Notes: a model not told the origin generated them from the sequence alone. DNA of 64,000 nucleotides from Alkalihalobacterium elongatum (GCF_019024285.1 NZ_WMKZ01000012.1:47837-111836), one strand, 5' to 3'. Positions 34,650 to 44,517 are shown, counted from the stretch's first letter. Numbers and translations are program-made.

Positions 34650-34982
34650 ACTCGCGTTTGGTTCCCGCTTCCTTCGATACTCTTGCCGCTCAGGCTCCAT
34701 TCCGCGCGTTTAGTTACCGCATCCTTCTTTTTTCTTACCACTTGGGCTCTATTCCTCGCCTTTAGTTCCCGCATCGTCCGTTTTTCTTGCCGCTCGGGCC
34801 CTATTCCCCGCCTTTAGTTACCGCATCCTACAGTTTTCCTGCCGCTCGGGCTCCAATACGCGTATTTAGTTTCCTTATCCTTCCTTTTTCTTTCCGCTCG
34901 GGCTTCATTACGCTCCTTTAGTTACCGCCGCCTTCCGTTTTCTTGCCGCTCGGGCTCTATTCCTCCCCTTAGTTCTCTCTCT
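34650..34982. repeat. 52-bp tandem repeat array (7 units)
   Basis: Units carry TTTAGTTACCGC followed 20-25 bases later by CCGCTCGGGCTC. The TTTAGT element recurs at 34657, 34709, 34761, 34813, 34865, 34917 and about 34968, a spacing of 52 bases. Units diverge by roughly 20-30 percent but keep register. No conserved frame. The same unit length and core occur again at 63605-64000. The flanks (34593-34649) hold nothing recognisable. Confidence 0.85.
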
Positions 34983-35045
34983 TCCTAAACAAAACGGTTT
35001 CTTCTCTGACACAGAGATCAGCACCTACACCACCAAATTCACAAA

Positions 35046-35146
35046 AAAAAGAGGCTACTCTTTGCCCGTATCGATACCAGTGTTTCTCGCCATCAACAGC
35101 CGAGAAAATCTGGTCAATCCACACGAGTGAGTCAACCTCTTTACAA
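35046..35146 (-). terminator. Large two-stem terminator of the lipoprotein gene
   Basis: Minus strand: AAAGAGGTTGACTC pairs with GAGTAGCCTCTTT, followed by eight T. Inside, CCAG-TTTCTCG pairs with CGAGAAA-CTGG. About 100 bases in all, directly after the lipoprotein stop codon. Confidence 0.7.
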
Positions 35147-35150
35147 ATGT

Positions 35151-35630
35151 TTATTGTTGTTGTTGTCCACCAGGATTTAGGTGAATTTGGTACCGCGGAA
35201 TTCCTTGCATAAGGGCCGTTCGCAATTCCCTTAATTTCTTTTCTTTTGCTTTCCCCTGAAAATTTCCGCCGTCGTCCACGTTGACCCAAGCATGATGTCC
35301 TGCCGTTATGATCATACCAGGTGTAAAGCCATTCATCTCGACGATTTCTCTAATTTTATCTTGGTCTTTACCGAGGTCTTGTCTATCTCGTGTTAACGTA
35401 CGGTAACTTGCACTATGATTCACTTCTCCTTCGTGTAAAGCAGTAGGTCGTTGGTTGATTATTGAATAATTAATCGGACCAGGACCTAACATCCCATAGC
35501 CAATGCTTTCGCTTGTTACCTGTTGCCCAGAGCCTGGGTTCCCCCCACCTAACGCTTGCGGCGGGTTAGCTGGCGTACAAGCCGAAAGTAGTAATGCACT
35601 TAATCCACAGCCAATGATGAACTTTTTCAT
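35151..35630 (-). CDS. Putative spore lipoprotein, YhcN/YlaJ-like
   Basis: 159 residues. Start at ATG 35630 with GGAGGTG upstream. Signal peptide MKKFIIGCGLSALLLSAC, with lipobox LSAC and lipidated Cys18, then a Gly/Pro-rich linker and a C-terminal region with DKIREIVEMNGFTPGMIITA and HAWVNVDD, similar in layout to YhcN/YlaJ sporulation lipoproteins (short secreted proteins with a conserved ~100-residue domain). Ends in a Gln-rich tail. Family assignment is moderate. Confidence 0.65.
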   Translation of the reverse strand: MKKFIIGCGLSALLLSACTPANPPQALGGGNPGSGQQVTSESIGYGMLGPGPINYSIINQRPTALHEGEVNHSASYRTLTRDRQDLGKDQDKIREIVEMNGFTPGMIITAGHHAWVNVDDGGNFQGKAKEKKLRELRTALMQGIPRYQIHLNPGGQQQQ

Positions 35631-35723
35631 AAAGGGCACCTCCATTGCAACATTCATGAAGCTGCATTTATAGAGTACCCGTATTGAGGCATTACTTACC
35701 GAACAAAATTACCCAACCACAGT

Positions 35724-36332
35724 TTAGTTACTGACTCTTTCCTTTACAAGCTGGGGCTTTCCAGGAACAACATGACAATGGCGACAACGTGGTTCATAGC
35801 TTTCGGAAGCACCCACTAAAATGATCGGATCATTATAGCTGGCAGGCTCTCCTTCAATGAGACGTTGTGTTCTACTTGCTGGCGACCCACAGCATGGACA
35901 AACTGCGTGAAGCTTTTGGACTTCTTCGGCTAATGAGAGCAATAATGGCATTGGGCCAAATGGCTCGCCGCGGAAATCTTGGTCTAACCCCGCACAAATA
36001 ACTCTTTTTCCTTTATTCGCCAGTTCATCAACGACACCAACGATATTTTCATCAAAAAATTGAATTTCATCAATTGCAACGACTTGTGTATCTTCTTTTA
36101 CATTTTCTAAAATATCTATAGCTTCAGCCACTGGAAGTGCTGTTACTTTCGAGCCACTATGTGAAACGACTTCCACTTCACTGTAACGGTTATCGATGAC
36201 AGGTTTAAAGACTTGGACCTTTAAATTTCCGTAGCTGACTCTTCGGACACGTCGAATGAGTTCTTCTGATTTTCCAGAGAACATACTTCCACAGATTACC
36301 TCAACCCAGCCTTCTTTCTTCATTAGATACAT
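35724..36332 (-). CDS. tdk: Thymidine kinase
   Basis: Type II thymidine kinase: thymidine + ATP to dTMP. 202 residues. P-loop [11 protein letters not shown], Walker B VIDEIQFF-like [10 protein letters not shown], thymidine loop and the zinc cysteines in [10 protein letters not shown] and CRHCH. Start at ATG 36332 (MYLMKKEG), aligning with B. subtilis; the GTG at 36347 lies in the ribosome site. Confidence 0.95.
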   Translation of the reverse strand: MYLMKKEGWVEVICGSMFSGKSEELIRRVRRVSYGNLKVQVFKPVIDNRYSEVEVVSHSGSKVTALPVAEAIDILENVKEDTQVVAIDEIQFFDENIVGVVDELANKGKRVICAGLDQDFRGEPFGPMPLLLSLAEEVQKLHAVCPCCGSPASRTQRLIEGEPASYNDPIILVGASESYEPRCRHCHVVPGKPQLVKERVSN

Positions 36333-36513
36333 TGGAACGTTCCCCACCCTTACGCATTGTTTCCTTACAAATTTTTGGCTTTTTTCTAAAAGATGGTGCT
36401 TAAGCTATTGGGTCGTTAACAAAGCGCTAAGCTTGCTTTTTCGTGCGATAGCGTGATGGTCCAATAACAACAAAGTATACGAAAAACAGCCATTATTTAT
36501 ACTCTATAGATAT

Positions 36514-36548
36514 GAAAAAACAGGCAAGTTTGGTACTTGCCTGTTATC
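36514..36548 (-). terminator. rpmE2 terminator
   Basis: AACAGGCAAGT pairs perfectly with ACTTGCCTGTT, 5-base loop, followed on the minus strand by TTTTTC. Directly after the L31 stop codon. Confidence 0.92.
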
Positions 36549-36561
36549 CTCATTACGAGCA

Positions 36562-36807
36562 TTACTTAAGATTATATTTTTTCTTGAAGCGGTCAACACG
36601 GCCACCAGCATCAGCAAGCTTTTGCTTACCAGTGTAGAATGGGTGTGAATCAGCACTGATTTCCACTTTAAGTAATGGATACTCGTTACCGTCTTCCCAC
36701 TCAATCGTTTCGTTTGAGTACTTCGTAGAACCGCTTAGAAACTTAAATCCAGTAGTTGTATCTAAGAATACCACTTTACGGTAATCTGGATGGATTTCTG
36801 GTCTCAT
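36562..36807 (-). CDS. rpmE2: Ribosomal protein L31 type B (zinc-independent)
   Basis: 81 residues. Contains the type-B signature ([38 protein letters not shown]) and [10 protein letters not shown], with no cysteines, so it lacks the zinc site of the standard RpmE. It occupies the position between tdk and rho where B. subtilis carries the zinc-binding rpmE. I see no Zur-like palindrome upstream. It has its own terminator. Confidence 0.94.
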   Translation of the reverse strand: MRPEIHPDYRKVVFLDTTTGFKFLSGSTKYSNETIEWEDGNEYPLLKVEISADSHPFYTGKQKLADAGGRVDRFKKKYNLK

Positions 36808-36938
36808 TCGTTCTCAACTCCTTCCGCCCTGAATCTTTTCGAAACAGAGTTTAAAATCACACATGTCGAAATTATAACAAGGCATAGATCATTTTGCAAC
36901 TTTATTTTGAATAATACTGACTGGATAAAACTAGAACT

Positions 36939-38216
36939 TTATCTTCTACCCTTTTTAAAGCCTGTCATTTCTTTTTCCATCGCTTCAAAAAAGTCTTCAT
37001 TTGTTTTTGTTTCTTTAATTCTGCGAATGAAATGATCCATAAAATCTGGTGAATCTGTCATCGTTTTACGAATTGCCCACATTTTTTCTAGCTGGTCTTT
37101 CGGTAATAATAGCTCTTCTTTACGCGTTCCTGAACGTAAAATATCGATCGCAGGGAAAATACGACGCTCTGCCAATTTACGATCTAAGTGCAATTCCATA
37201 TTACCCGTTCCTTTAAATTCTTCATAAATGACATCGTCCATACGAGAGCCCGTCTCAACTAAAGCAGTCGCTAGGATCGTTAAGCTTCCGCCCTCTTCGA
37301 TATTTCTTGCCGCACCGAAGAAACGCTTCGGACGGTGGAAAGCAGCTGGATCAATACCTCCAGATAAAGTACGACCACTTGGAGGAATAACTAAGTTATA
37401 AGCACGAGCCAGACGAGTTATACTATCCATTAAAATGACGACATCTTTTTTATGCTCGACTAGACGCATCGCACGCTCTAACACCAATTCCGCTACTTTA
37501 ATATGGTTTTCTGGCACTTCATCAAACGTCGAACTAACAACTTCAGCTTTAACCGAACGCTCGATATCTGTTACTTCCTCTGGTCTTTCATCAATAAGTA
37601 AGACGATGAGTTCAACATCGGGTTGGTTCTCTGCAATGCTGTTCGCAACTTCCTTCAGTAATGAAGTTTTACCCGCTTTAGGAGGTGCTACAATTAACCC
37701 ACGTTGTCCAAAACCAACAGGTGAAATCACATCGATAATTCGTGAGGAAATCTTCTTTGGATTTGGCGTCTCCAGTTGAATTTTTTCATTCGGATATAGA
37801 GGAGTCAGTGCTGGAAAGTGAGGACGTTCCTTTGAAGTATCTGGGTCTTCACCATTAACTGCTTCTACATGTAAAAGTCCATGGTACCGTTCATTTTCCT
37901 TTGGAGGTCTTACTTTACCTGAAACCTTATCCCCATTTCTTAAATCAAAACGGCGAATTTGTGAAGCTGAAATATATATATCCTCTTGGCTCGGAAGATA
38001 GTTGATCGGACGTAAAAATCCAAACCCTTCTGATTGGATAATTTCGAGAACACCTTCCATAAACATAAGACCGTCTTTTTCGGCTTGTCCTTTTAAAATC
38101 GCAAAGATTAACTCTTTTTTGTTTAACTTGCTATAGTAAGAAACCTTGTACTCTTTGGCAAGTTCATAAAGCTCTTTCAGCTTCTTAGTTTCTAATTCTG
38201 CTAAATTAATTCCCAT
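36939..38216 (-). CDS. rho: Transcription termination factor Rho
   Basis: Hexameric RNA helicase that ends transcription. 425 residues: N-terminal helical region, RNA-binding cold-shock-like domain ([20 protein letters not shown]), P-loop [11 protein letters not shown], Walker [18 protein letters not shown] and R loops intact. Ribosome site is weak (GTGGTG). Conserved place between rpmE and glpX. Confidence 0.97.
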   Translation of the reverse strand: MGINLAELETKKLKELYELAKEYKVSYYSKLNKKELIFAILKGQAEKDGLMFMEGVLEIIQSEGFGFLRPINYLPSQEDIYISASQIRRFDLRNGDKVSGKVRPPKENERYHGLLHVEAVNGEDPDTSKERPHFPALTPLYPNEKIQLETPNPKKISSRIIDVISPVGFGQRGLIVAPPKAGKTSLLKEVANSIAENQPDVELIVLLIDERPEEVTDIERSVKAEVVSSTFDEVPENHIKVAELVLERAMRLVEHKKDVVILMDSITRLARAYNLVIPPSGRTLSGGIDPAAFHRPKRFFGAARNIEEGGSLTILATALVETGSRMDDVIYEEFKGTGNMELHLDRKLAERRIFPAIDILRSGTRKEELLLPKDQLEKMWAIRKTMTDSPDFMDHFIRRIKETKTNEDFFEAMEKEMTGFKKGRR

Positions 38217-38612
38217 TGGGACACCACGCTTTTCTATTTACTAAAAATCTAAAATGTACAAAATCAACCATAAAATTCATCAAAAAAAATCAACATGAAA
38301 TAACACTTAAAAGTCAAAGCAACAAAGCTTAAAATAACTTTCGTGTTAATGACAGTAAAATATTTTTTAAAAATAATATAATTTCTTAAAAACAGATCAA
38401 TGAAATGAACTTTAAAATTCATTTGGGAAACGTTCTTTTTATAGAAGGAGTAAAATGAAGTTTAATAGCATTTGGAAATGTAGGACATTTTGCTTTGCGT
38501 ATAGTTACTATTTTAACCATACTATAGGGTTTTATTCAATTATTCTTTCTTAAAATTCACAAAAAATTTGGATGCCGCAAGTTTTTCACACGGCACCCAA
38601 GTGATAAAGAAA
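38217..38612. terminator. glpX terminator in the AT-rich rho-glpX gap
   Basis: Near 38563-38600, GGGTGCCG pairs with CGGCATCC (one G-U) and is followed on the minus strand by AAATTTTTTG, an intrinsic terminator for glpX. The remaining ~340 bases are very AT-rich and probably contain the rho promoter and leader; I cannot assign a definite -35/-10. Confidence 0.7.
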
Positions 38613-39578
38613 TTATTTAATAACTAAATCTGGTTTCTTTTTCATACTATGCTTTCCGTCAACGAAACGAACTGTTCCTGATTTCGCACGCATAACTAAT
38701 GATTGTGTGACTGCTGTTGATCCTTTGTAACGGACCCCTCTTAGAAGCTCACCATCAGTTACTCCTGTTGCAGCAAAGATGGCGTCATCTCCTTTTACTA
38801 AATCATCCATCATTAGAATACGTGTAGGATCTTCGATACCCATTTTACGGCAACGCTCTAACTCTTCGTCGTTTTGTGGGAGTAGCTTTCCTTGAAGCTC
38901 TCCACCAAGACATTTTAAACCAACTGCTGCTAATACTCCCTCTGGAGCACCACCAGACCCTAACATAATATCTACACCTGTATCTTCGAAAGCGGTATTA
39001 ATCGCAGCGGCAACATCACCATCTGGCATTAATTTAATACGTGCACCCGCTTCACGGATTTCTTTAATCAATTTTGCATGTCGCTCACGATTTAAGATGG
39101 CAACAACCAAGTCTTCAATGTCTTTGTTTTTTGCTTTAGCAACCGCAGCTAAGTTTTCTGCTACTGGTGCATCGATGTTTACTTTTCCAACTGACTCTGG
39201 ACCCACAGCAATCTTGTCCATGTACATGTCTGGCGCATGTAGTAAGCACCCGTGGTCAGCAACAGCAATAACAGCAAGTGCATTCCATTGTCCAGAAGCA
39301 ACGATATTTGTTCCTTCTAGTGGGTCTACAGCTACATCAACGCGAGGACCATAGCCAGTCCCTAGCTTTTCACCAATGTAAAGCATCGGTGCTTCGTCCA
39401 TTTCACCTTCACCGATAACAACTGTACCTTTCATAGGAATTGTGTCAAATACATCTCGCATCGCTCCAGTAGCTGCTTCATCTGCTTCGTCTTTTTTTCC
39501 GCGACCCATCCAACGAGCAGATGCAAGTGCTGCTGCTTCAGTAACTCGCACAAGTTCCATTGATAGACTTCGTTCCAT
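38613..39578 (-). CDS. glpX: Fructose-1,6-bisphosphatase class II
   Basis: Gluconeogenic FBPase: F1,6BP to F6P. 321 residues from ATG 39578 ([10 protein letters not shown]), seven bases after GGGGAG. Metal and substrate motifs [22 protein letters not shown] and [10 protein letters not shown] are present. Lies between murAB and rho, near fbaA and fsa. Confidence 0.96.
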   Translation of the reverse strand: MERSLSMELVRVTEAAALASARWMGRGKKDEADEAATGAMRDVFDTIPMKGTVVIGEGEMDEAPMLYIGEKLGTGYGPRVDVAVDPLEGTNIVASGQWNALAVIAVADHGCLLHAPDMYMDKIAVGPESVGKVNIDAPVAENLAAVAKAKNKDIEDLVVAILNRERHAKLIKEIREAGARIKLMPDGDVAAAINTAFEDTGVDIMLGSGGAPEGVLAAVGLKCLGGELQGKLLPQNDEELERCRKMGIEDPTRILMMDDLVKGDDAIFAATGVTDGELLRGVRYKGSTAVTQSLVMRAKSGTVRFVDGKHSMKKKPDLVIK

Positions 39579-39632
39579 ATTCATTCTCCCCTTTTATTCA
39601 ATTTTATTAATTATTGAATGTTCTTCTATTTT

Positions 39633-40919
39633 TTATGAACTTTTTACTTGTTGTACTTCTTCATCCGTCATTTTTTCACGCCATACTTTAGCACCAAGAT
39701 TTAAAAGCTTATTCTCTAAATCCTCATAACCTCGGTCGACATGCTCAAGTCCTGTTAACTCTGTTATTCCTTCTGCTAACAAACCTGCAATGAGAAGAGC
39801 TGCACCTGCACGCAAGTCACTTGCTCTTACTTTCGCACCTTGAAGCTTTGTAGGACCTGTAATAATCGCAGAACGGCCTTCTACTTTAACATTTGCACCC
39901 ATACGACGTAACTCATCAATATGCTTGAAACGGGCATTATAAATTGTATCCGTTACAATACTCGTACCTTCGGCTTGAGTAAGTAATGTACAAAAAGGTT
40001 GTTGTAAATCGGTTGGAAACCCTGGATAAACTAATGTTTTAATATCGACACCTGTTTTCTCATGCTGATTGTGAATAAGAACCTGGTCATCATTCACATC
40101 TATTTTTACTCCCATTTCGCGAAGCTTTGCGATTAACGACTCGACATGATAAGGAATGATATTATCGATTAACATTTTTTGTCCAATGGCAGCAGCCATA
40201 ATCATGTATGTACCTGCTTCAATTCGGTCTGGAATAATTGAGTGACGGCAACCGTGTAGTTCATCGACCCCATCAATTCGAATGACGTTCGTTCCAACCC
40301 CTTTAATTTTGGCACCCATGCTATTTAGTAACGTAGCTACGTCAATAATTTCTGGCTCTTTAGCTGCATTTTCAATGATCGTGCGGCCTTTCGCTCTTAC
40401 TGCAGCTAACATAATATTAATCGTCGCCCCAACACTGACGACATCTAAGTATATTTTTGCACCCCGCAGCTCATCTGCCCGTAAGTATATCGCACCTTGC
40501 TCATTTGTAACCGTTGCACCTAATGCCTCGAACCCTTTTATATGTTGGTCAATCGGTCTTGGCCCTAAGTTACATCCACCTGGTAAACCAATTACGGCTT
40601 TTTTAAACTTTCCGAGCATAGCACCCATTAAATAATATGAAGCACGAAGCTTCTTAACTTTTCCATTTGGTAGAGGCATTGCGACCATATCCTTTGGGTC
40701 TACAATGATCTCATGGTCCTTCAACTCGACCGTTCCACCAATTTCTTCTAATAAATCTGCTAATAATTGAACATCTGATATTCTCGGTAAGTTATCAATC
40801 GTCACAGTGGAATCAGCTAATATTGCTGCCGGAATCAGGGCTACAGCACTGTTTTTAGCACCACTAATTTGTACTGTTCCCTCTAGAGGGTAACCACCTT
40901 CGATAAGTAATTTCTCCAT
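39633..40919 (-). CDS. murAB: UDP-GlcNAc 1-carboxyvinyltransferase (MurA paralogue)
   Basis: First committed step of peptidoglycan synthesis. 428 residues; the fosfomycin-reactive cysteine is in [12 protein letters not shown] and the catalytic Asp/Arg region in [11 protein letters not shown]. The location between glpX and fsa corresponds to murAB (murZ) of B. subtilis rather than murAA. Confidence 0.95.
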   Translation of the reverse strand: MEKLLIEGGYPLEGTVQISGAKNSAVALIPAAILADSTVTIDNLPRISDVQLLADLLEEIGGTVELKDHEIIVDPKDMVAMPLPNGKVKKLRASYYLMGAMLGKFKKAVIGLPGGCNLGPRPIDQHIKGFEALGATVTNEQGAIYLRADELRGAKIYLDVVSVGATINIMLAAVRAKGRTIIENAAKEPEIIDVATLLNSMGAKIKGVGTNVIRIDGVDELHGCRHSIIPDRIEAGTYMIMAAAIGQKMLIDNIIPYHVESLIAKLREMGVKIDVNDDQVLIHNQHEKTGVDIKTLVYPGFPTDLQQPFCTLLTQAEGTSIVTDTIYNARFKHIDELRRMGANVKVEGRSAIITGPTKLQGAKVRASDLRAGAALLIAGLLAEGITELTGLEHVDRGYEDLENKLLNLGAKVWREKMTDEEVQQVKSS

Positions 40920-41084
40920 ACTGATTCACTTCCCTCACAATCTCATCATTTTTCGAGTGAATGATGTATAAAGTAGCTATTGTTATCACACACATACTTA
41001 CCATTATAACCAATTTCAATTACGATAAAGGCTTTTTTTAAAATTTTAAGTATTTTTTCACGTGTTTTGGTAACTTACATAGAA

Positions 41085-41195
41085 AAAGACTGACTCCTCG
41101 GTGATCAGTCTCATCGCCATAGGCGTCTTTATACTGCCATTTATCATAACAGTTTTCACGATGAGGTTCTGACACTCCTTGTTATGAGTCAGCCG
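41085..41195 (-). terminator. Large multi-arm terminator downstream of fsa
   Basis: Minus strand: GCTGACTC pairs with GAGTCAGTC, then TTTTTC. Inside are a second stem (CTCATCG with CGATGAG, TCAG with CTGA) and small hairpins (ACTG/CAGT; GCC-TAT-GGC). About 110 bases. The 41196-41319 stretch between it and fsa is AT-rich, with an imperfect AAAAGAGC/GCTCTTTT pair. Confidence 0.65.
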
Positions 41196-41319
41196 CTTAA
41201 TTGCTCTTTTTATTTTCGTACACTCGGTTACTATTGGTCCATTTTTTGCTTCACGGTAAACGTGCGAACTAAGTTTTCACTTAATTTACACAATCTTTTA
41301 AAAGAGCCTTATGTACTTC

Positions 41320-41964
41320 TTATTTTTGTTGTTTTTCCCAATCGGCTAAAAACTTTTCAATTCCTTGGTCTGTTAATGGATGCTTCACAAGTTGATGAAT
41401 AACTTTGTAAGGAATTGTTCCGATGTGTGCACCTCTTGCTGCGGCTTCACTCACATGAACAGGGTGTCTAATCGATGCAGCAATAATTTCCGTTTGAATT
41501 CCATGGACGTCAAAAATTTCAGCAATTTGAGTAATTAAATCTAAACCGTTATGTCCGATATCATCTAAACGTCCAAGAAACGGCGAAACATATGTAGCAC
41601 CTGCTCGTGCAGCAAGCAATGCTTGAACAGCTGAAAAAATAAGTGTCACATTCGTCTTGATTCCTAACTCGGAAAAAGTATTTACGGCTTTAAGTCCATC
41701 CACTGTCATAGGAACTTTAATTGTAATATTTGGGGCAATGGCAGCTAGCTCTTTCCCCTCTTCAATCATTCCCGCAGCATCTGTGGCAATAACTTCTGCA
41801 CTAACTGAACCTGAAACAATTGCTGTAATTTCACGTAAACGTTCATGAAAATCAACGCCTTCTTTAGCAACAAGTGATGGGTTAGTCGTCACCCCCGCTA
41901 AAATACCTAAATCATTCGCTTCACGAATTTCATTAATATTGGCTGTATCGATAAAGAACTTCAT
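41320..41964 (-). CDS. fsa: Transaldolase-like fructose-6-phosphate aldolase (TalC/MipB type)
   Basis: 214-residue class I aldolase of the small transaldolase subfamily. Schiff-base lysine in [12 protein letters not shown]-terminal [11 protein letters not shown] and [13 protein letters not shown] are visible. Corresponds to ywjH/tal of B. subtilis at the same place, so transaldolase activity is as likely as F6P aldolase; sequence alone does not separate them. Confidence 0.9.
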   Translation of the reverse strand: MKFFIDTANINEIREANDLGILAGVTTNPSLVAKEGVDFHERLREITAIVSGSVSAEVIATDAAGMIEEGKELAAIAPNITIKVPMTVDGLKAVNTFSELGIKTNVTLIFSAVQALLAARAGATYVSPFLGRLDDIGHNGLDLITQIAEIFDVHGIQTEIIAASIRHPVHVSEAAARGAHIGTIPYKVIHQLVKHPLTDQGIEKFLADWEKQQK

Positions 41965-42015
41965 ACTTGCTCCCCCTATCCATCATGTCTGATTACTATT
42001 TCATACTTAATAATG

Positions 42016-42056
42016 AAGAGTTAAAAGCAGGAAAATCACTTCTGCTTTTAACTCTT
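42016..42056. terminator. Long hairpin downstream of fbaA
   Basis: Perfect 15-bp inverted repeat AAGAGTTAAAAGCAG / CTGCTTTTAACTCTT with an 11-base loop. On the minus strand only a weak T-rich tail (CATTATT) follows, so it may attenuate rather than fully stop transcription into fsa. Confidence 0.65.
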
Positions 42057-42068
42057 ACAGATGAAACA

Positions 42069-42932
42069 TTATGCTTTATTTGAAGAACCGAACTCACGCA
42101 TTTTGCCCTTAACTGTTTCTTTAATTGCATCACGCGCAGGCCCTAAGAATTTTCTTGGATCATAAAGATCAGGCTTTTCAGCTAGAACTTCACGAACAGC
42201 TTTCGCTGAAGAAATTTGGCTTTCTGTGTTAACGTTGATCTTTGCATGACCAAATTCAATCGCTTTTTGGATGTCTTTTGTTGGAATTCCTGTTCCACCA
42301 TGAAGAACTAGAGGAATACCAACTAACTCGTCGATTTCTTTCATACGATCGAAACCTAAGTTAGGCTCACCTTTGTATGGTCCGTGTACAGAACCAAGTG
42401 CTGGCGCAAAGCAGTCTACACCCGTTTCACGAACTAATTGCTCACACTCAGATGGAATCGCGTATGCTGCTTCTGCATCATCAACGATTAGGTCATCTTC
42501 TTGACCACCAATACGTCCAAGCTCTGCTTCAACAGAAACCCCTAAAGTATGTGCAACAGCAATTACTTGTTTTGTAATCGCGATGTTCTCTTCAAGTGGG
42601 TGGTGAGAGCCATCGATCATTACTGAAGTAAATCCAGCATGAATTGCCTCTACGCACTTTTCAAAGCTAGAACCATGATCTAAATGAATCGCAACAGGAA
42701 CAGTAATTTTGTACTCTTCCATTAGTGATTTCACCATATTTACAACTGTTTTGAATCCACCCATGTAACGAGCTGCACCTTCAGATACTCCACAAATTAC
42801 TGGAGATTTCTCTTCTTCAGCTGCTAATAAAATCGCTTGAGTGAACTCCAAGTTATTTAAGTTAAATTGTCCAACAGCGTACTTTTCAGCCTTTGCTTTA
42901 TCAAGCATTTCTTTCATTGAAACTAAAGGCAT
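42069..42932 (-). CDS. fbaA: Fructose-bisphosphate aldolase class II
   Basis: Zinc-dependent glycolytic aldolase. 287 residues. Zinc ligands in [20 protein letters not shown] and VLHGGTGIP, with NVNTESQ near the phosphate site. Strong AAGGAGG ribosome site. Transcribed from its own promoter at 43097-43124 with a ~150-base leader that can form two small hairpins. Confidence 0.97.
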   Translation of the reverse strand: MPLVSMKEMLDKAKAEKYAVGQFNLNNLEFTQAILLAAEEEKSPVICGVSEGAARYMGGFKTVVNMVKSLMEEYKITVPVAIHLDHGSSFEKCVEAIHAGFTSVMIDGSHHPLEENIAITKQVIAVAHTLGVSVEAELGRIGGQEDDLIVDDAEAAYAIPSECEQLVRETGVDCFAPALGSVHGPYKGEPNLGFDRMKEIDELVGIPLVLHGGTGIPTKDIQKAIEFGHAKINVNTESQISSAKAVREVLAEKPDLYDPRKFLGPARDAIKETVKGKMREFGSSNKA

Positions 42933-43096
42933 TTCTTCATCCTCCTTAAATTAAAAAGCTGCACTAGCCATCTTAACTTACCGATATCACGGGTAAATTC
43001 TTTTTCAAGTTACCCTATTTAGGACAGAAATATCCGAAATAAATAGTATGTATTCTAATAACTTCCTTGAGCAGTAAGCTTAATATGACCGTAATC

Positions 43097-43124
43097 ATTA
43101 TAGCACAACAATGCTTTTTGTAAA
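43097..43124 (-). promoter_or_regulatory. Sigma-A promoter of fbaA
   Basis: Minus strand TTTACA, 16-base spacer, TATAAT with an upstream TGC (extended -10). Leader of about 155 bases follows, with CTATTTA/TAAATAG and TTACC/GGTAA stems. Confidence 0.7.
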
Positions 43125-43177
43125 AAAGGAGACTGTGTTAATAATTTTAGGCGAATTATTGTCAATCTTCCCTAGCT

Positions 43178-43555
43178 TTATCCGATATTATTTTTTGATT
43201 TGAAATTCTCTTTAATAACATTACGAACGTCATCGATATCGAATGGCTTAGCGAAATGATTGATTGCTCCTAAGTTAAGCGCTTCATTAATCATATTTAA
43301 TTCACCATATGCAGTCATCATCATGACATCGACATTCGGCTTAATTTCTTTAATTCGCTTTAAGATTTCGAGACCATCCATTCCAGGAATTTTCATATCT
43401 AATAAAACGAGATTAGGTACTTCTTCTTCAACAATTTTTAAAGCTTGTACCCCGTTTGCTGCCTGAAACATTTGATAACCATCTTTTTGAAGTATTTCAT
43501 TTAGTAAAACCCGAATTCCATATTGGTCGTCTACGACTAGTATTTTTTCTGCCAC
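43178..43555 (-). CDS. spo0F: Sporulation phosphorelay response regulator Spo0F
   Basis: Single receiver domain, 125 residues, carrying phosphate from sensor kinases to Spo0B. Acidic pocket VVDDQYG, phosphoacceptor D53 in [11 protein letters not shown], Thr in MMTAYGE and Lys in FAKPFD. I start at GTG 43555, seven bases after GGAGGG; this gives the length and N-terminus of B. subtilis Spo0F. A sigma-H promoter lies upstream. Confidence 0.96.
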   Translation of the reverse strand: MAEKILVVDDQYGIRVLLNEILQKDGYQMFQAANGVQALKIVEEEVPNLVLLDMKIPGMDGLEILKRIKEIKPNVDVMMMTAYGELNMINEALNLGAINHFAKPFDIDDVRNVIKENFKSKNNIG

Positions 43556-43631
43556 GAGTATTCCCTCCTGTGTTTTGCTTTTATCTATTATTTTCATAAT
43601 AATTTTCTTTTTTCATTTAATCCAAATATTT

Positions 43632-43661
43632 ATATTCTCTATTCATTTGTGATTTTCCTCT
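43632..43661 (-). promoter_or_regulatory. Sigma-H promoter of spo0F
   Basis: Minus strand AGAGGAAAA, 12-base spacer, AGAGAATAT: every position fits the sigma-H pattern RnAGGAwww-N(11-12)-RnnGAATww. spo0F is a known sigma-H target in B. subtilis. About 75 bases ahead of the GTG start. Confidence 0.75.
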
Positions 43662-43724
43662 TTTTTGGGTATATTCAATGAGAAATTATTTGAAAAAGCT
43701 TTAATTCAGAAAGGTAGACGATAT

Positions 43725-44258
43725 ATGTTACAAATTTTTACAACACAATTAAGTGGAAAAATGAAAACGATAAAAGAAAAACACGAGGAGCTGCTTGAAG
43801 ATTGCAGCCGCATCATTGCCCAAACAGTCGTTAGTGGACATACGATTTACTTGCATGCTTCGGGTGACCTGAAAAGTGTAATCCCGCAGTTTCTGTATGG
43901 ACGTGATACCTTTAAGAACGTAAGTGTAATCGAGAACGCTAAAGACCTACCAGCACTAGAGGACCAAGATTCGGTTATCCTCTTTTCGCCTTCTAGTCAC
44001 GATGAAGCTGCACTCGAGTTGGCGAATTCCTTAGTAGCTGAAAACAAAACCTGTATTACTATTATTGGTACGACTGAAAAAGATCTGGCTGAAGATGGTT
44101 TACATACATTAACTGACCTATCTATTGAGTTGCAAGCTAGTCCAATGGTTCCTCTTGATGATGGATCTCGTGTCGGCACGCCGACAGCCCTACTTGCGCT
44201 TTACGTCTTCCATTGTCTGCACTTAACAACAGCCGATATTTTATCTGAGTATGAGTGA
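43725..44258 (+). CDS. ywjG: DUF2529 family protein YwjG
   Basis: 177-residue protein of unknown function, divergent from spo0F and convergent with pyrG, the same place as ywjG in B. subtilis. Starts at ATG 43725 (MLQIFTTQLSG) with AAAGGT upstream. An alpha/beta fold is likely: HTIYLHASGDLKSVIPQ, SVILFSPSSHDEAALELA and TCITIIGTTE resemble the strand-loop-helix of SIS domains. The C-terminus has DGSRVGTPTALLALYVFH. No catalytic claim. Confidence 0.85.
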   Translation: MLQIFTTQLSGKMKTIKEKHEELLEDCSRIIAQTVVSGHTIYLHASGDLKSVIPQFLYGRDTFKNVSVIENAKDLPALEDQDSVILFSPSSHDEAALELANSLVAENKTCITIIGTTEKDLAEDGLHTLTDLSIELQASPMVPLDDGSRVGTPTALLALYVFHCLHLTTADILSEYE

Positions 44259-44319
44259 TGATTGTTGAGGCGTATTTTAGGATGGGGGAGGGAACCGTTC
44301 GCGCCTCTATGGTGCTGGT

Positions 44320-44452
44320 GACTTGATGTCTTGGGGTCACTTCGGCTCCATGAAGTTGTTCCGCCGATATATTTGAAATTGCCCCGATTTCTGGTGCTAC
44401 TCTGCCGATATATTCAAAATTACGCTGATATCTCGTCATACTCCCAGTCAAT
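44320..44452. repeat. ~20-bp periodic array between ywjG and pyrG
   Basis: CCGAT/CTGAT elements at 44364, 44384, 44405 and 44425, spacing 20-21 bases, with a weaker member near 44444; two longer 41-base units share GCCGATATATT. A frame on the minus strand through this region only translates the repeat and is not a gene. Confidence 0.5.
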
Positions 44453-44478
44453 TTACACTGCCAGCTCCAAAAATAAAG

Positions 44479-44517
44479 AAAAACGAGTAAGATCGCATCG
44501 ATCTCACTCGTTTTTTT
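44479..44517. terminator. Bidirectional terminator between ywjG and pyrG
   Basis: AACGAGT-A-AGATCG pairs with CGATCT-C-ACTCGTT, 3-base loop, with T-runs on both sides. Ends both convergent genes. Confidence 0.9.

Noticed and set aside
34969..35289. Minus-strand frame of 106 codons overlapping the lipoprotein gene
   Set aside because: Runs through the large terminator and the 52-bp array, in a different frame from the well-supported lipoprotein.
36808..36938. Zur operator upstream of rpmE2
   Set aside because: No palindrome like AAATCGTAATnATTACGATTT could be found.
42933..43096. Possible riboswitch in the long fbaA leader
   Set aside because: Only two short hairpins; no match to any riboswitch class I know.
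44137..44451. Minus-strand frame of 104 codons between pyrG and ywjG
   Set aside because: It overlaps ywjG and translates the ~20-bp repeat; no ribosome site and low-complexity periodic product.
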